NCBI GenBank assembly: GCA_902792905.1
Contig: CADBBH010000007.1
Location: 1-64,000, forward strand
Reading direction: 5' to 3'
Length of the DNA stretch: 64,000 nucleotides
From: Oscillospiraceae bacterium
GTDB lineage: Bacteria > Bacillota > Clostridia > Oscillospirales > Acutalibacteraceae
Part shown: piece after piece, positions 44,765-54,167 of the stretch
Position numbering within the stretch: the stretch's first letter is position 1
Layout: each line of letters begins with the position of its first letter
The notes under the pieces: model-generated
Databases searched by the model: none
Seen by the model: only the letters and a program-made list of their open reading frames with translations
What the model was told of the DNA's origin: nothing
Made by a program: the position numbers and the translations under genes

Positions 44765-45034
44765 ATGCCGACACACCGCAGTATTCCCATGAGAAAATGC
44801 ACGGGCTGCAACGAAATGAAGCCCAAGAAAGAACTTGTCAGGGTCGTCAGAAGCCCCGAAGGAGAGGTCTCGCTTGATCTTACCGGTAAAAAGCCGGGCA
44901 GAGGAGCCTACGTCTGCCGCGACGCGGCATGTCTCTCCAAGGCGCGGAAGGCGGGCCGGCTTGAGCGCGCGTTCTCATGCGAAATACCGCCGGATGTTTA
45001 TGAGAGAATGGAGGAAGAACTCAAAGGTGGATAA
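44765..45034 (+). CDS. rnpM: RNase P modulator RnpM (YlxR, DUF448)
   Basis: An 89-residue basic RNA-binding protein with the family start PMRKCTGCNEMKPKKELVRVV and the core PGRGAYVCRDAACLSKA, containing four cysteines. It binds RNase P RNA in characterised Firmicutes. It sits between nusA and ylxQ in the usual order. Its last 8 nt overlap the next gene. Confidence 0.93.
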   Translation: MPTHRSIPMRKCTGCNEMKPKKELVRVVRSPEGEVSLDLTGKKPGRGAYVCRDAACLSKARKAGRLERAFSCEIPPDVYERMEEELKGG

Positions 45035-45353
45035 TCCAAAGCTTCTCTCTCTTCTCGGAATGTGCCGCAGAGCGAATAAACTCTGCTGCGGACATGACAG
45101 CGCAGTCGGCGCGATAAGGAGCAAAAACGCAAAGCTCTGTCTGCTCAGCAGCGATTCTTCCGAAAGGCTGAGAAACGAAATAAAAAGAGAAACGGAATTC
45201 GGCGGCAGTGAAATACCGTCAGCCGTGCTTGAATCCGATATGTACGAAATAGGCAAAGCGACCGGCCTGAAATCAGCAGTGCTTACGGTCAACGACGAGG
45301 GCTTTGCAAACGCAATGCTTTCACTTCTCAAAACCACACAGGAGGTTAATTGA
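45027..45353 (+). CDS. ylxQ: YlxQ, L7Ae/L30e-like ribosomal protein
   Basis: A 108-residue RNA-binding protein of the L7Ae/Gadd45 fold ([21 protein letters not shown], then [13 protein letters not shown]). The start is the GTG at 45027, overlapping the rnpM stop by 8 nt, with GGAGGA about 11 nt upstream; the longer open frame upstream is a shadow of rnpM. The stop TGA shares an A with the infB ATG. Typical kink-turn binding is inferred from the family. Confidence 0.9.
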   Translation: MDNPKLLSLLGMCRRANKLCCGHDSAVGAIRSKNAKLCLLSSDSSERLRNEIKRETEFGGSEIPSAVLESDMYEIGKATGLKSAVLTVNDEGFANAMLSLLKTTQEVN

Positions 45354-47965
45354 TGGTAACTACTAAATATAAGATTTCCGATATAGCGGCCGACCTTGAG
45401 GTCAAGGCACCCGAGATAGTGGCGCTGCTCGGTCAGTATTTCGAGGGCAAGAGGACCAGAAATACCGCCCCGGAGCAGGACGAGCTCGATATGATTTTCG
45501 AGGTCTATACCAAGCAGTTTGAAACCGACAGTCTTGACGCATACTTTGCAATGACCGCTCCGGCATCGGGCGCGGCTGAAAAGCCTGCAAAGAAGACCTC
45601 TTCCAAGGCAAAGAAAGAGGAGAAGGCCGAAGAGCCCGCTCCCGAAGAAAAAAACGAAAAGCCCGCAAAGAAAGCCGCCAAAACCGAAAAGGCGGAAAAG
45701 GAAGAGGAAAAAGCGGAGAAACCCGCTAAGAAGACTTCCAAAACCGAAAAGACGGAAAAAGCAGATAAGGCGGAGACTGCCGAAAAACCCGCAAAGGAAA
45801 AGAAAACGGCAGCGGAAAAATCCGACGCTAAAGAAAAAAAGGCGGAGGAGAAGCCGGCTGAAAAGCCCGCCGAGAAGAAACCCGCGCGCGATAAGGGCCC
45901 GAAGATGCCCATTATGCCCACCAGACCTGCTAAGCCCGAAAAGAAAAAAGAAGACAAGCCCATGCAGCGCAGGACCAAGGGCGAGCAGACTACGGTTGAC
46001 CTCAGATCAAGCAACGTCGATCTTGAAAAATATAATGAGAAATACGAGAATCTCGGCCCCGCAAACAGCAAGAGGGCCTATGAGAGCGCTCCCGCAAAGC
46101 AGAAAATCAATCAGAAGAGCAAGCAATACAGAAAGCAGGGCGGCAGACCGGCAAGACGCGAGACCGAAAAAGAGCGTCTGGCAAGAATCGCTGCGGAGAG
46201 AGCGAAGAATATGCCGAAGATGCATATCAAGATTCCCGATGAAATCACAGTCGGCGAGCTCGCTTCCATGCTCAAGATGACAGCGGCAGAGGTTATCAAG
46301 AAACTCTTTACGCTCGGTCAGATGGCTTCGATAAACGATGTTCTCGATTATGAGACCGCGGCGATTGTTACCGAGGAACTCGGCGCAAAGGCGGAGAAGC
46401 TTGTCGTAGTCACCATCGAAGACAGAATCATCGACGACAGTGAAGACGAAGAGAAGGATCTTGTCAAGAGAGATCCCGTCGTGGTTGTTATGGGCCACGT
46501 TGACCACGGTAAGACCTCAATCCTCGACGCTATCAGAAACACTTCCGTTACCTCTGGCGAGGCGGGCGGTATCACCCAGCATATCGGTGCTTCGCGCGTT
46601 ACCGTAAACGGTCAGAATATCACATTCCTTGACACTCCCGGCCATGAGGCGTTTACTTCCATGCGTCTGAGAGGCGCGATGGCGACAGATATAGCTATTC
46701 TTGTCGTTGCCGCTGACGACGGTATCATGCCGCAGACCATAGAGGCAATCAACCACGCTAAAGCCGCCGGAGTCCAGATTATTGTTGCAATCAACAAGAT
46801 GGATAAGCCGACCGCAAATCCCGACAGAGTCCTTCAGCAGCTCACCGAATATGAGCTCGTTCCCGAGGACTGGGGCGGCGACACAATCTGCGTCCCCTGC
46901 TCGGCCCTTACCAAAGAGGGTATAGACAAGCTTCTCGAGAGCGTTCTGCTCGTTGCTGAAATGCTTGAGCTCAAGGCAAATCCGAACCGCAAGGCCAAGG
47001 GTATCGTCATCGAGGCGCGCCTCGACAAAGGCAGAGGTCCCATCTCGACTCTCCTCGTTCAGAACGGCACTCTCAATTCCGGCGATATCATAGTCGCGGG
47101 CTCGGCAGTCGGCAGAGTCAGGGTTATGACCGATGACAAGGGCCGCAAGACCAATTCCGCGGGCCCGTCCGTTCCTGTTGAAATTATGGGCCTCGACGAG
47201 GTCCCGCAGGCGGGTGACGGCTTCGACGCGGTCAAGGATGAAAAGCTCGCGAGAGAGCTCGTCGAGCAGAGAAAGAACAAGGCAAAAGAAGAACAGTTCA
47301 AAGAATTCCAGAAGGTCACTCTTGAGAATCTCTTCGATTCCATCAAAGAGGGCGAACTCAAGGAACTCAATATCATTATAAAAGCGGACGTCCAGGGCTC
47401 GGCGGAAGCAGTCAAGCAGTCGCTTATGAAGCTTTCCAATGACGAAGTCAGAGTCAAGGTCATCCATTCGGGCGTCGGCGCAATCCGTGAAAGCGATGTC
47501 ATGCTCGCGGGCGCATCAAACGCCATAATCATCGGCTTCAACGTCAGACCCGACGGCGTAGCTCAGGAGAGCGCGGAGCGCGACGGCGTTGAAATCAAAT
47601 GCTACAGAGTCATTTATGACTGCATCAACGAAATAGAAGCCGCAATCAAAGGTATGCTCGCCCCGAAATTCAGAGATGTCGATATCGGCAAGGCGGAGGT
47701 CCGTCAGGTCGTCAAGATTTCCTCGGTCGGCAATGTCGCGGGCTGCCACGTCATAAGCGGCAAGGTTACCAGAAACGCAAAGGTCAGAGTTGTCAGAGAC
47801 GGCATAGTCGTCGCTGAGGACGCCATGGCTTCGCTGCGCAGATTCAAGGATGATGTCAAGGAAGTCGCTCAGGGCTTCGACTGCGGTATCGGTCTCGAAA
47901 AATACAACGATATCAAAGAGGGCGACATTTTTGAATGCTATGTAACCGAGGAATACAAAGACTAA
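45353..47965 (+). CDS. infB: Translation initiation factor IF-2
   Basis: GTPase that places initiator tRNA on the 30S subunit. It has 870 residues. Residues about 70-260 are a low-complexity Lys/Glu/Ala/Pro linker (repeats of EKPAKK-type sequence). IF2 N-domain is at about 300. The G-domain begins with [13 protein letters not shown] (about 376-388), then DTPGHEAF and NKMDKP, followed by domains II, III and the C-terminal tRNA-binding domain ([14 protein letters not shown]). ATG 45353 is chosen over the TTG at 45350: GGAGG lies 7 nt before the ATG, and TGATG couples it to ylxQ. Confidence 0.97.
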   Translation: MVTTKYKISDIAADLEVKAPEIVALLGQYFEGKRTRNTAPEQDELDMIFEVYTKQFETDSLDAYFAMTAPASGAAEKPAKKTSSKAKKEEKAEEPAPEEKNEKPAKKAAKTEKAEKEEEKAEKPAKKTSKTEKTEKADKAETAEKPAKEKKTAAEKSDAKEKKAEEKPAEKPAEKKPARDKGPKMPIMPTRPAKPEKKKEDKPMQRRTKGEQTTVDLRSSNVDLEKYNEKYENLGPANSKRAYESAPAKQKINQKSKQYRKQGGRPARRETEKERLARIAAERAKNMPKMHIKIPDEITVGELASMLKMTAAEVIKKLFTLGQMASINDVLDYETAAIVTEELGAKAEKLVVVTIEDRIIDDSEDEEKDLVKRDPVVVVMGHVDHGKTSILDAIRNTSVTSGEAGGITQHIGASRVTVNGQNITFLDTPGHEAFTSMRLRGAMATDIAILVVAADDGIMPQTIEAINHAKAAGVQIIVAINKMDKPTANPDRVLQQLTEYELVPEDWGGDTICVPCSALTKEGIDKLLESVLLVAEMLELKANPNRKAKGIVIEARLDKGRGPISTLLVQNGTLNSGDIIVAGSAVGRVRVMTDDKGRKTNSAGPSVPVEIMGLDEVPQAGDGFDAVKDEKLARELVEQRKNKAKEEQFKEFQKVTLENLFDSIKEGELKELNIIIKADVQGSAEAVKQSLMKLSNDEVRVKVIHSGVGAIRESDVMLAGASNAIIIGFNVRPDGVAQESAERDGVEIKCYRVIYDCINEIEAAIKGMLAPKFRDVDIGKAEVRQVVKISSVGNVAGCHVISGKVTRNAKVRVVRDGIVVAEDAMASLRRFKDDVKEVAQGFDCGIGLEKYNDIKEGDIFECYVTEEYKD

Positions 47966-47975
47966 GAGGTAAAAT

Positions 47976-48347
47976 ATGGCAGGTTACAAAACCGACAGGG
48001 TTTCGGAGGATATAAAGCGCGAAATTGCTGCGATGATCCGCGAGCTCAAGGACCCGAGAATTCAGGGAATGCTGACCGTTGTCAATGTTGAGGTCAGCTC
48101 CGACGCCTCGTTTGCCAAAGTCTATGTCAGCGCAATGGAGGGCATAGAAACGGCGAAGACTGCGGTTAAAGGTCTCACGAGCGCAACCGGCTATATCCGC
48201 CGCGAGATAGGCAAACGCCTTCATCTTCGCAAAACCCCCGAGCTCAAATTCATAGCGGATGATTCCATCGAAAAAGGAATGAACATCACCCGCCTTATAA
48301 ACAGCGTAGTAAAAGAGGAAAATCCGGATGAAGATAACCCTTCGTGA
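47976..48347 (+). CDS. rbfA: Ribosome-binding factor A
   Basis: A 123-residue KH-fold protein for late 30S maturation and cold growth (YKTDRVSEDIKREIAAMIRE at the start, LHLRKTPELKFIADDSIEKG near the end). It is 10 nt after infB. Its last 20 nt overlap nrnA. Confidence 0.95.
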   Translation: MAGYKTDRVSEDIKREIAAMIRELKDPRIQGMLTVVNVEVSSDASFAKVYVSAMEGIETAKTAVKGLTSATGYIRREIGKRLHLRKTPELKFIADDSIEKGMNITRLINSVVKEENPDEDNPS

Positions 48348-49281
48348 AACGGCGGACTATCTGCTGAATAACGATAATTTCCTGCTCCTGTGCCACGTCT
48401 CTCCCGACGGCGACACGGTGGGCAGTGCCTGCGCTCTCGCGAGAGCTCTCATTTCAAATGGCAAAAGCGTGAGAATTCTCTGCGGCGACAAATTCACACA
48501 GGAATACTTGTTTATGCTTGAAGGAATTGAGATGAGCGAGGGCGAGCCGGAGCATATCGTTGCGGTGGATATCGCGGTTCCGTCGCTTCTCGGCGACGAA
48601 TACGAGGGCCTTTACGGCGATAAGGTCGAGCTCTGTATCGACCATCATTCCACAAACAGCCTCTACGCGCAGAGAGTCTGCCTCGAGCCGGATTCCGCCT
48701 CGGCGGCAGAGATAGTCTATCTGCTTCTCAGAATGATGCAGGTGGAGATAACCCCGATAATAGCGAGCTGCCTGTATTGCGGAGTTTCAACCGATACGGG
48801 CTGCTTCAGGTTTTCAAATACAACAGTGCGCACCTTTGAAATAGCGGCGGAGCTCGCGAAGGCGGGAGCGGATTATTACAACATAAATCAGGCCTTCTTT
48901 GAGACCAAAACCCGCACCTATGCCGCGCTCGAGCGCCTCACGCTCGAGGGAATGAAATTTTATTTCGACGGGCAGTGCGCGATAATAACGATAACTCAGG
49001 AAATGTATGCCCGCACCGGCTCGGATGAAAGCGAAGTTACGAAACTCGCGAATCTTCCGCGTCAGATTGAGGGAGTGAAGGTGGGAGTTATGATGCGCGA
49101 GCTCAAAGACGGCGGCTTCAAATGCTCAATCCGCACCCACGGCGAAATCGATGCCTCGCAGATAGCGGGTCGTCTCGGAGGAGGCGGGCACGCCGGCGCC
49201 GCCGCCTGCACAATTAATCTGACAAAGGGCAAGGCGACAAACCTGCTCCTGAAAGAGGTTCAGGCGGAGCTTGAGGCATAA
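48328..49281 (+). CDS. nrnA: DHH-family phosphoesterase, NrnA-like oligoribonuclease/pAp phosphatase
   Basis: Degrades nanoRNAs (2-5 nt) and dephosphorylates pAp in characterised homologs. It has 317 residues: DHH domain with CHVSPDGDTVGSA (metal ligands), VAVDIAVP and the name-giving DHHSTNSL (about 103-110), then a DHHA1 domain with GRLGGGGHAGAAACT near the C-terminus. It overlaps rbfA by 20 nt. The usual following genes truB and ribF are not present. Confidence 0.92.
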   Translation: MKITLRETADYLLNNDNFLLLCHVSPDGDTVGSACALARALISNGKSVRILCGDKFTQEYLFMLEGIEMSEGEPEHIVAVDIAVPSLLGDEYEGLYGDKVELCIDHHSTNSLYAQRVCLEPDSASAAEIVYLLLRMMQVEITPIIASCLYCGVSTDTGCFRFSNTTVRTFEIAAELAKAGADYYNINQAFFETKTRTYAALERLTLEGMKFYFDGQCAIITITQEMYARTGSDESEVTKLANLPRQIEGVKVGVMMRELKDGGFKCSIRTHGEIDASQIAGRLGGGGHAGAAACTINLTKGKATNLLLKEVQAELEA

Positions 49282-49339
49282 AAGCGCAGTATCACAAAGT
49301 GTTCGGAAGCGCCGTTTCTCGGCACTTTCACATATTTTT

Positions 49340-49416
49340 CCGCCGGTAGCATAGCTGGATAATGCATCGGATTCCGATTCCGAAGACCGGGGGTTCAAAT
49401 CCCTTCCGGCGGGCCA
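49340..49416 (+). tRNA. tRNA-Arg(CCG)
   Basis: Full cloverleaf of 77 nt. Acceptor CCGCCGG / CCGGCGG, D-stem GCAT / ATGC, anticodon stem TCGGA / TCCGA with loop TTCCGAT (anticodon CCG), variable loop AGACC. The T-stem GGGGG / CCCTT closes with two G-U pairs around TTCAAAT. Discriminator G and encoded CCA. Confidence 0.95.
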
Positions 49417-49419
49417 GAG

Positions 49420-49467
49420 CGGCATAACCCGGCATTACCTTTTCAGGTGATATTTCGGGTTATGCCG
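49420..49467 (+). terminator. Hairpin/terminator behind tRNA-Arg
   Basis: CGGCATAACCCG / CGGGTTATGCCG (12 bp, perfect), with a nested ACCT-TTTC-AGGT in the loop, 4 nt after the CCA. It is followed by GCAACTTGAGTTTTATTC. Only a short U-rich tail, so it may act partly in 3' processing. Confidence 0.7.
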
Positions 49468-49521
49468 GCAACTTGAGTTTTATTCACATAAACATACATA
49501 TTTACGATGAGGAGATGTAAG

Positions 49522-50760
49522 ATGAGATTTTTGAAGCAGATAACCGCCCTTCTTATGTGCGCAGTAATGGTTATGACTTCAGTCGTTTGCGCTGCGGGAG
49601 ATGTCGTAACGGATGAGCCGGGCGACACCGTATCCACGCCTCTTGACAATGAGGGAGGAGAAACCGGAGAACCGGAAAACCCCGATATTCCTGAAAATCC
49701 GGATGAACCCGATGATCCCGAAAAGGGAACGCCGGAGCTGGTTCTGTCCGATTCGCTGCTGCCCGTAACAGTCGGCGCGTCAAGGAAGATCACTGCCGAG
49801 GCGAAAAATTTTGAGACTCAGCCCGAGAGCATTTTGTGGTCTTCGGCCGATACCTCAATAGCGACTGTTGACAAGAACGGCATCGTTACCGGCAGATCCG
49901 CGGGACGCACCGAGATTACCGCCACCGCAACAGACGGGAAAACAACCGTTTCCTCCTCCTGCGTGATAAATGTCAATTCCAAACGCGCTTTCGCTCATCT
50001 CTTCCTGTCAATAAACTATCAATACACAAAAATGGGCGACTATTTCTATTCAAATAACGATATCACCTGGCAGATGCCGTTTGGTTTCGCGCGCGTCTAT
50101 GATAATGCCGCGCAGCTTATAGGTTATCAGTATGACTTTACGCGTGTGGTCTTCACATACGGCAAAAAGGACTGGCTTATAGAGTTCTGGAAGGGTCAGT
50201 ACGGCTTATTCCAGATGGGTGCCGAAATCGGCGTCTATACGAAATACGCGGTCGGATTCGGCGATACGGTAGCTTCCGCTTATCAGTGCGCCTCACGTGA
50301 TGAATGGCTGGATATGGAGATGTCGCTCTGGCACAACCTGCCGGACGGTTCAACCCAGCGTGAATTCACCCGCGAGTATGGCAAATACTGGTGGTGCGAC
50401 GGCTATAAAGTAGGCAAGCTCAATAAGAGCAAGCCCGCAACAGAACTGCAGATGGTCAGCCGCATCACTCTCAAGGATGAGGAAATGGCGGCAGCTTTCG
50501 CCAAAGGTATGATAAACAGCGGCTTCAAGCAGGTGGATGACCGCAGTCAGCTGACGGACGACTCATTCTGCCGCGAGGGCAGCGATGTATATTTCACCTG
50601 GCGCAATCTGACCGAGGACCAGGCCCTTGTTCCTATTACGATTGACGGAGACAGAACCGGTATCCTGCCGGCCATCTGGCTCGGATTCGAAAAATTCGGC
50701 GCATCCATTGCAAACTTCTTCCGCGCGATTTTCAGCGGCAGCCTGTTTTCACGCGGCTGA
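49522..50760 (+). CDS. Secreted protein with BIG2 Ig-like domain and DUF4474
   Basis: Extracellular, 412 residues. The signal peptide is FLKQITALLMCAVMVMTSVVCA. A Pro/Glu/Asp-rich linker follows (about 25-70, ENPDIPENPDEPDDPEK). The BIG2 domain is at about 75-150 (ESILWSSADTSIATVDKNG). The C-terminal region (about 160-395) has aromatic blocks (YQYDFTRVVFTYGKKDWLIE, then FWKGQYG) characteristic of DUF4474, a domain of unknown function in clostridial secreted proteins. The start at ATG 49522 is chosen because GAGGAG lies 6 nt upstream; the ATG at 49507 precedes that site. Function unknown; extracellular lipid or wall interaction is speculation. Confidence 0.8.
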   Translation: MRFLKQITALLMCAVMVMTSVVCAAGDVVTDEPGDTVSTPLDNEGGETGEPENPDIPENPDEPDDPEKGTPELVLSDSLLPVTVGASRKITAEAKNFETQPESILWSSADTSIATVDKNGIVTGRSAGRTEITATATDGKTTVSSSCVINVNSKRAFAHLFLSINYQYTKMGDYFYSNNDITWQMPFGFARVYDNAAQLIGYQYDFTRVVFTYGKKDWLIEFWKGQYGLFQMGAEIGVYTKYAVGFGDTVASAYQCASRDEWLDMEMSLWHNLPDGSTQREFTREYGKYWWCDGYKVGKLNKSKPATELQMVSRITLKDEEMAAAFAKGMINSGFKQVDDRSQLTDDSFCREGSDVYFTWRNLTEDQALVPITIDGDRTGILPAIWLGFEKFGASIANFFRAIFSGSLFSRG

Positions 50761-50822
50761 GCACGTTTTACGGCGATTCCGTATCAGTATATATAATGTA
50801 ATGACACAGCGGAGTTGATTAT

Positions 50823-51728
50823 ATGACCGATGAAAGAAAGCAGCAGCTTATAAGCGAATTCGGAAAGCACGAGCTGACCGACGCCGAGAGAGCGAAAACC
50901 GAAGGCTCGTATATATCTCTCCCGAGCGGTAACACGCATTATGAAATACGCGGCGAGGACGAGCTCTGCGTGTTGATTCACGGCTACGCGGTCGGATATT
51001 TCATTTATGACAGACTTGCCGACGAGCTTGTGAAAAACGGATACAGAGTTCTCAGGTATGACCTTCTCGGCAGAGGACTTTCCGAGCGCGTAAAAGGGAA
51101 ATACAATGTTGAGCTTTTTGTCAGACAGCTTGAGGATATAATCAGCGCACTTGCGGGCGGCGAAAGCTTTAATCTTATCGCCACCTCAATGGGAGCTCCT
51201 GTCGCAAGCGCGTACTGTGCAAAGCATCCGTCGGTTGTGAAAAGACTCATATACTATGCACCCGCGGGAATGGATACTTTCAAGCCGCCCTTCTATATGT
51301 ATCTCTCTGCCTGCCCGCTTATCGGCGATTTTATTTTCGCCAACTGGGGAGACAAGGTTCTCTTCAAGAATGTGACAAGAGAAATGAAGCATGTGGATGT
51401 CGATCCCTATCGCGAAAAGCTCGCGGAATCCTTCAGATACAAGGGCTTCAGCAGATGCACTCTCTCGAGCCTGAGGCATACTATTCTCAAGACGAAGAAA
51501 TCAACCGGCTTTTTCATCGAAGCTGCAAAGCTGAATATCCCGACCCTCTGCCTTTGGGGCAGGGACGATATCACGATGCCGTTTTATATGTCCGGAAGAT
51601 TCCGGGAAATAATGCCCGGTGCCGAGTTTCATAAGCTTGACGGCTCGGGACACATTTTCGTTTATGATGAAGTTGAAAAAGCGGCGCAGTGGACACTGCC
51701 GTTTCTTAAAAATAATACGGAGGCGTAA
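50823..51728 (+). CDS. Alpha/beta hydrolase
   Basis: A 301-residue hydrolase. The oxyanion segment is LIHGYAVG (about 43-50). The nucleophile Ser is in ATSMGAP (about 121), in a nucleophile elbow with Ala in place of the first Gly. The acid is in LWGRDD and His in GSGHIF near the C-terminus. No signal peptide. A TATAAT-like element lies about 25 bp upstream without a clear -35. The next gene starts 2 nt after its stop, so it is co-transcribed with a Gfo/Idh/MocA oxidoreductase. Substrate unknown. Confidence 0.88.
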   Translation: MTDERKQQLISEFGKHELTDAERAKTEGSYISLPSGNTHYEIRGEDELCVLIHGYAVGYFIYDRLADELVKNGYRVLRYDLLGRGLSERVKGKYNVELFVRQLEDIISALAGGESFNLIATSMGAPVASAYCAKHPSVVKRLIYYAPAGMDTFKPPFYMYLSACPLIGDFIFANWGDKVLFKNVTREMKHVDVDPYREKLAESFRYKGFSRCTLSSLRHTILKTKKSTGFFIEAAKLNIPTLCLWGRDDITMPFYMSGRFREIMPGAEFHKLDGSGHIFVYDEVEKAAQWTLPFLKNNTEA

Positions 51729-51730
51729 AT

Positions 51731-52930
51731 ATGCTTAAAATCGGCGTTTTCGGTGCCTGGAGAGGCAATTCGTATATCGACCTTTTCAAAGAGGACGAGG
51801 AAATTGAGATTATCGCAATCTGCGACAAGAATATTGATAAACTTATTGAGAACAAGGATGAATTCGCGAACGCGTATCTCTGCGCCGACTTCGATGATTT
51901 TATCCGTGAAGGCAAAAGCCGCGGAATGAGCGCGGTCTTCCTTGCAAATTATTTCAATGAGCACACGCCCTACGCGATAAAGGCGATGGAAGCAGGGCTT
52001 GACGTAATCAGTGAATGCACCGCCGCCGGCACTCTCGCGGAATGCGTGGAACTTGTTGAATGCGTTGAAAAAACGGGGCGCAGATATATGCTCGCCGAGA
52101 ATTATCCGTTTTCCACCCGCAATCTTAAAATGGGGAAAATCATCGCTTCGGGCGAGCTCGGAACGCTTCTGTATGCCGAGGGCGAATACAATCACTCGGG
52201 CGACAACGCCGAGCTTCGCAAATACACCCCGAGCGAATTTCACTGGCGCGCCTGGATGCCAAGAACATATTATGTCACGCACGCGCTCGGTCCTATTATG
52301 TATATGACCAAATCCATGCCGAAATACGTTTCGGGAAGAGCCGCTCACTCCGACCTTCTCTGGGAGCTCAGGGACTGGCGCCATAACTATGACGGAGTCG
52401 GTATGATGTTCTGCGAAATGGATAACGGCATGATTGCCAGATGCACGGGCTGCACCGCAATGGCGAGCGATTACTCGAGATACCGCGTCACGGGCGACAG
52501 AGCCGGCGTTGAATGGGGCGGATATATTCCCGACGATAAGGTCCGCAGATTCTATTTCGGCCACACGAAACCCGAAGGCGAGGAGCAGATTTCGCTGATT
52601 GACGCCGATTTATCCGAATTCGGAGAACAGGGTGAAAAGGCCGCGAAAGCCGGACACGGCGGCGGCGACTACTGGATAGTTCAGGAGATGAAGGATTATT
52701 TCCTTCGCGATAAGAAGCCGTTCTTTGATGTTTACGCGGGCGTTGCGATGTCCGCAGTCGGCATTCTCGGCTGGAGAAGCTGCCTCAATCACGGCGAGAA
52801 TATGAAGGTCCCCGATTTCCGTATAAAAGAGGAGAGAGACGCTGTGCGCGATGACCGCCTGACGCCGTTCCCCGATCAGAGCGGAAACGGAATCACTCTC
52901 CCATGTGCTCTGCCTTACGAGGAAAATTGA
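51731..52930 (+). CDS. Gfo/Idh/MocA family oxidoreductase
   Basis: A 399-residue NAD(P)-dependent sugar or inositol-type dehydrogenase. The Rossmann start is LKIGVFGAWRG (an atypical loop, GAWRG rather than GxGxxG). The nucleotide-binding acid is in AICDKN, and the conserved motif is near EAGLDVISECTAAG, where the usual E-K-P is replaced by E-C-T. The C-terminal substrate domain contains HALGPIMYM. The missing EKP lysine is unusual and may mean altered or lost dehydrogenase activity, as in other family branches. It is 2 nt from the alpha/beta hydrolase gene. Confidence 0.85.
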   Translation: MLKIGVFGAWRGNSYIDLFKEDEEIEIIAICDKNIDKLIENKDEFANAYLCADFDDFIREGKSRGMSAVFLANYFNEHTPYAIKAMEAGLDVISECTAAGTLAECVELVECVEKTGRRYMLAENYPFSTRNLKMGKIIASGELGTLLYAEGEYNHSGDNAELRKYTPSEFHWRAWMPRTYYVTHALGPIMYMTKSMPKYVSGRAAHSDLLWELRDWRHNYDGVGMMFCEMDNGMIARCTGCTAMASDYSRYRVTGDRAGVEWGGYIPDDKVRRFYFGHTKPEGEEQISLIDADLSEFGEQGEKAAKAGHGGGDYWIVQEMKDYFLRDKKPFFDVYAGVAMSAVGILGWRSCLNHGENMKVPDFRIKEERDAVRDDRLTPFPDQSGNGITLPCALPYEEN

Positions 52931-53054
52931 ATGTAAATTATAATCCCGTCCGTAATGCCGGTTGTTCATAAACCAGTAAAATCAGAATAACTTGAATAAA
53001 ACAAATGCGGCTTTGTCGTACAGAGTTGGCTAATTAAAAAGATTTAACCGAAAA

Positions 53055-53096
53055 GTCCCTGCATACTGTTGAGAGTATGCGGGGACATGATTTTTT
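53055..53096. terminator. Bidirectional terminator after the oxidoreductase
   Basis: GTCCCTGCATACT / AGTATGCGGGGAC (13 bp, one G-U) with a 6-nt loop, then ATGATTTTTT on the plus strand and TTTTCGGTT on the minus strand. It serves the two convergent units. Confidence 0.9.
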
Positions 53097-53111
53097 ATGT
53101 GCGGGCTGCTT

Positions 53112-53360
53112 TTATCCAAACAGGCCGTGCTTTTTATAAGGCTCCGATGAACAGGAAATAAATTTATATCCCGTATTCTCAATCGCCGTTTCAAGAGCCT
53201 GCGAGTCAATGTCGCTCTCCGTCAGGAAGACGGCTTCGCCGTTTTTCCTCGAAGCGGACACCTTCTTTGCGTCCGGGAACGCTTTTCTGATTGTGTCGCT
53301 GATATGCGCTTCGCACATACCGCACATCATTCCGTCAATTTTTACTGTAGTTTTAATCAT
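53112..53360 (-). CDS. Heavy-metal-associated (HMA) domain protein
   Basis: An 82-residue single HMA domain (ferredoxin-like fold) with the metal-binding pair Cys13-x-x-Cys16 in GMMCGMC. Such proteins carry soft metals, usually Cu(I), or pass them to P-type ATPases; no ATPase is adjacent. It lies 11 nt downstream of the ZIP transporter gene and has an AAGGAG ribosome binding site. Confidence 0.88.
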   Translation of the reverse strand: MIKTTVKIDGMMCGMCEAHISDTIRKAFPDAKKVSASRKNGEAVFLTESDIDSQALETAIENTGYKFISCSSEPYKKHGLFG

Positions 53361-53371
53361 TTTTTCTCCTT

Positions 53372-54154
53372 TTATCCGAGGGCGACATCAAGCGCCATCA
53401 TTACGGTAAAGCCGAGCGCAAACATAACAACGCCCGTGTTTGAATGCTCGCCCTGCGACATTTCGGGTATAAGCTCTTCCACAACAACATAAATCATCGC
53501 GCCTGCGGCAAACGATAGAAAATAAGGCATCGCGGGCACAATCAGTCCCGACGCGAGAACCGTGAGAAGCGCGCCGATAGGTTCAACCGCTCCCGAAAGA
53601 GTTCCGCCGATAAACGATTTCATTTTTGATTTGCCTTCCGCGTAAAGAGGCATTGAAATAATCGCGCCTTCGGGAAAATTCTGAATTGCTATGCCGAGCG
53701 AGAGAGCGAGCGCACTGCCTGCGGTTATTTTTCCGCCGCCCGAAAGCAGACCGGCGTATATTACGCCCACAGCCATTCCTTCAGGAATATTATGAAGGGT
53801 AACCGCAAGCAGCATCATTGTGGTTTTTGTTGCTTTGCTTCTGACGCCTTCCGCCTTTTCCGCGTAAAGATGCAGATGCGGAATAACGCTGTCAAGCAGG
53901 AGCAGAAAAAGAATTCCAAGCCAGAAGCCGATGACCGACGGCAGAAAGGAGAGTTTTCCCTTATCCGCGGAAAGCTCCATTGCGGGAATTATCAGGCTCC
54001 AGATTGACGCCGCGACCATAACTCCCGAAGCAAAGCCCGTGAGCACTCTCTGCATATTCCTGCCGAGCTCTTTTTTCATAAAGAAGACGCAGGCGGAGCC
54101 CAGCGCCGTGCCGGCAAACGGAATCATCAGGCCTTCAAAGATATTCAGCCACAT
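53372..54154 (-). CDS. ZIP family metal transporter
   Basis: A 260-residue membrane protein with about eight helices. The family's metal-site motifs are present: TLHNIPEGMAVG (about 141-152) and IAIQNFPEGAIIS (about 174-186), plus EPIGA. A His-containing loop, PHLHLY, lies between helices 3 and 4. It imports divalent metals such as Zn, Fe or Mn; specificity is not readable. It is upstream of the HMA gene in the same unit. No GTTAGC-type operator precedes it. Confidence 0.92.
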   Translation of the reverse strand: MWLNIFEGLMIPFAGTALGSACVFFMKKELGRNMQRVLTGFASGVMVAASIWSLIIPAMELSADKGKLSFLPSVIGFWLGILFLLLLDSVIPHLHLYAEKAEGVRSKATKTTMMLLAVTLHNIPEGMAVGVIYAGLLSGGGKITAGSALALSLGIAIQNFPEGAIISMPLYAEGKSKMKSFIGGTLSGAVEPIGALLTVLASGLIVPAMPYFLSFAAGAMIYVVVEELIPEMSQGEHSNTGVVMFALGFTVMMALDVALG

Positions 54155-54167
54155 AATCTCACTGCCT

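Noticed and set aside
46517-47467. 316-codon minus-strand frame inside infB
   Set aside because: Shadow of the conserved IF-2 G-domain coding sequence.
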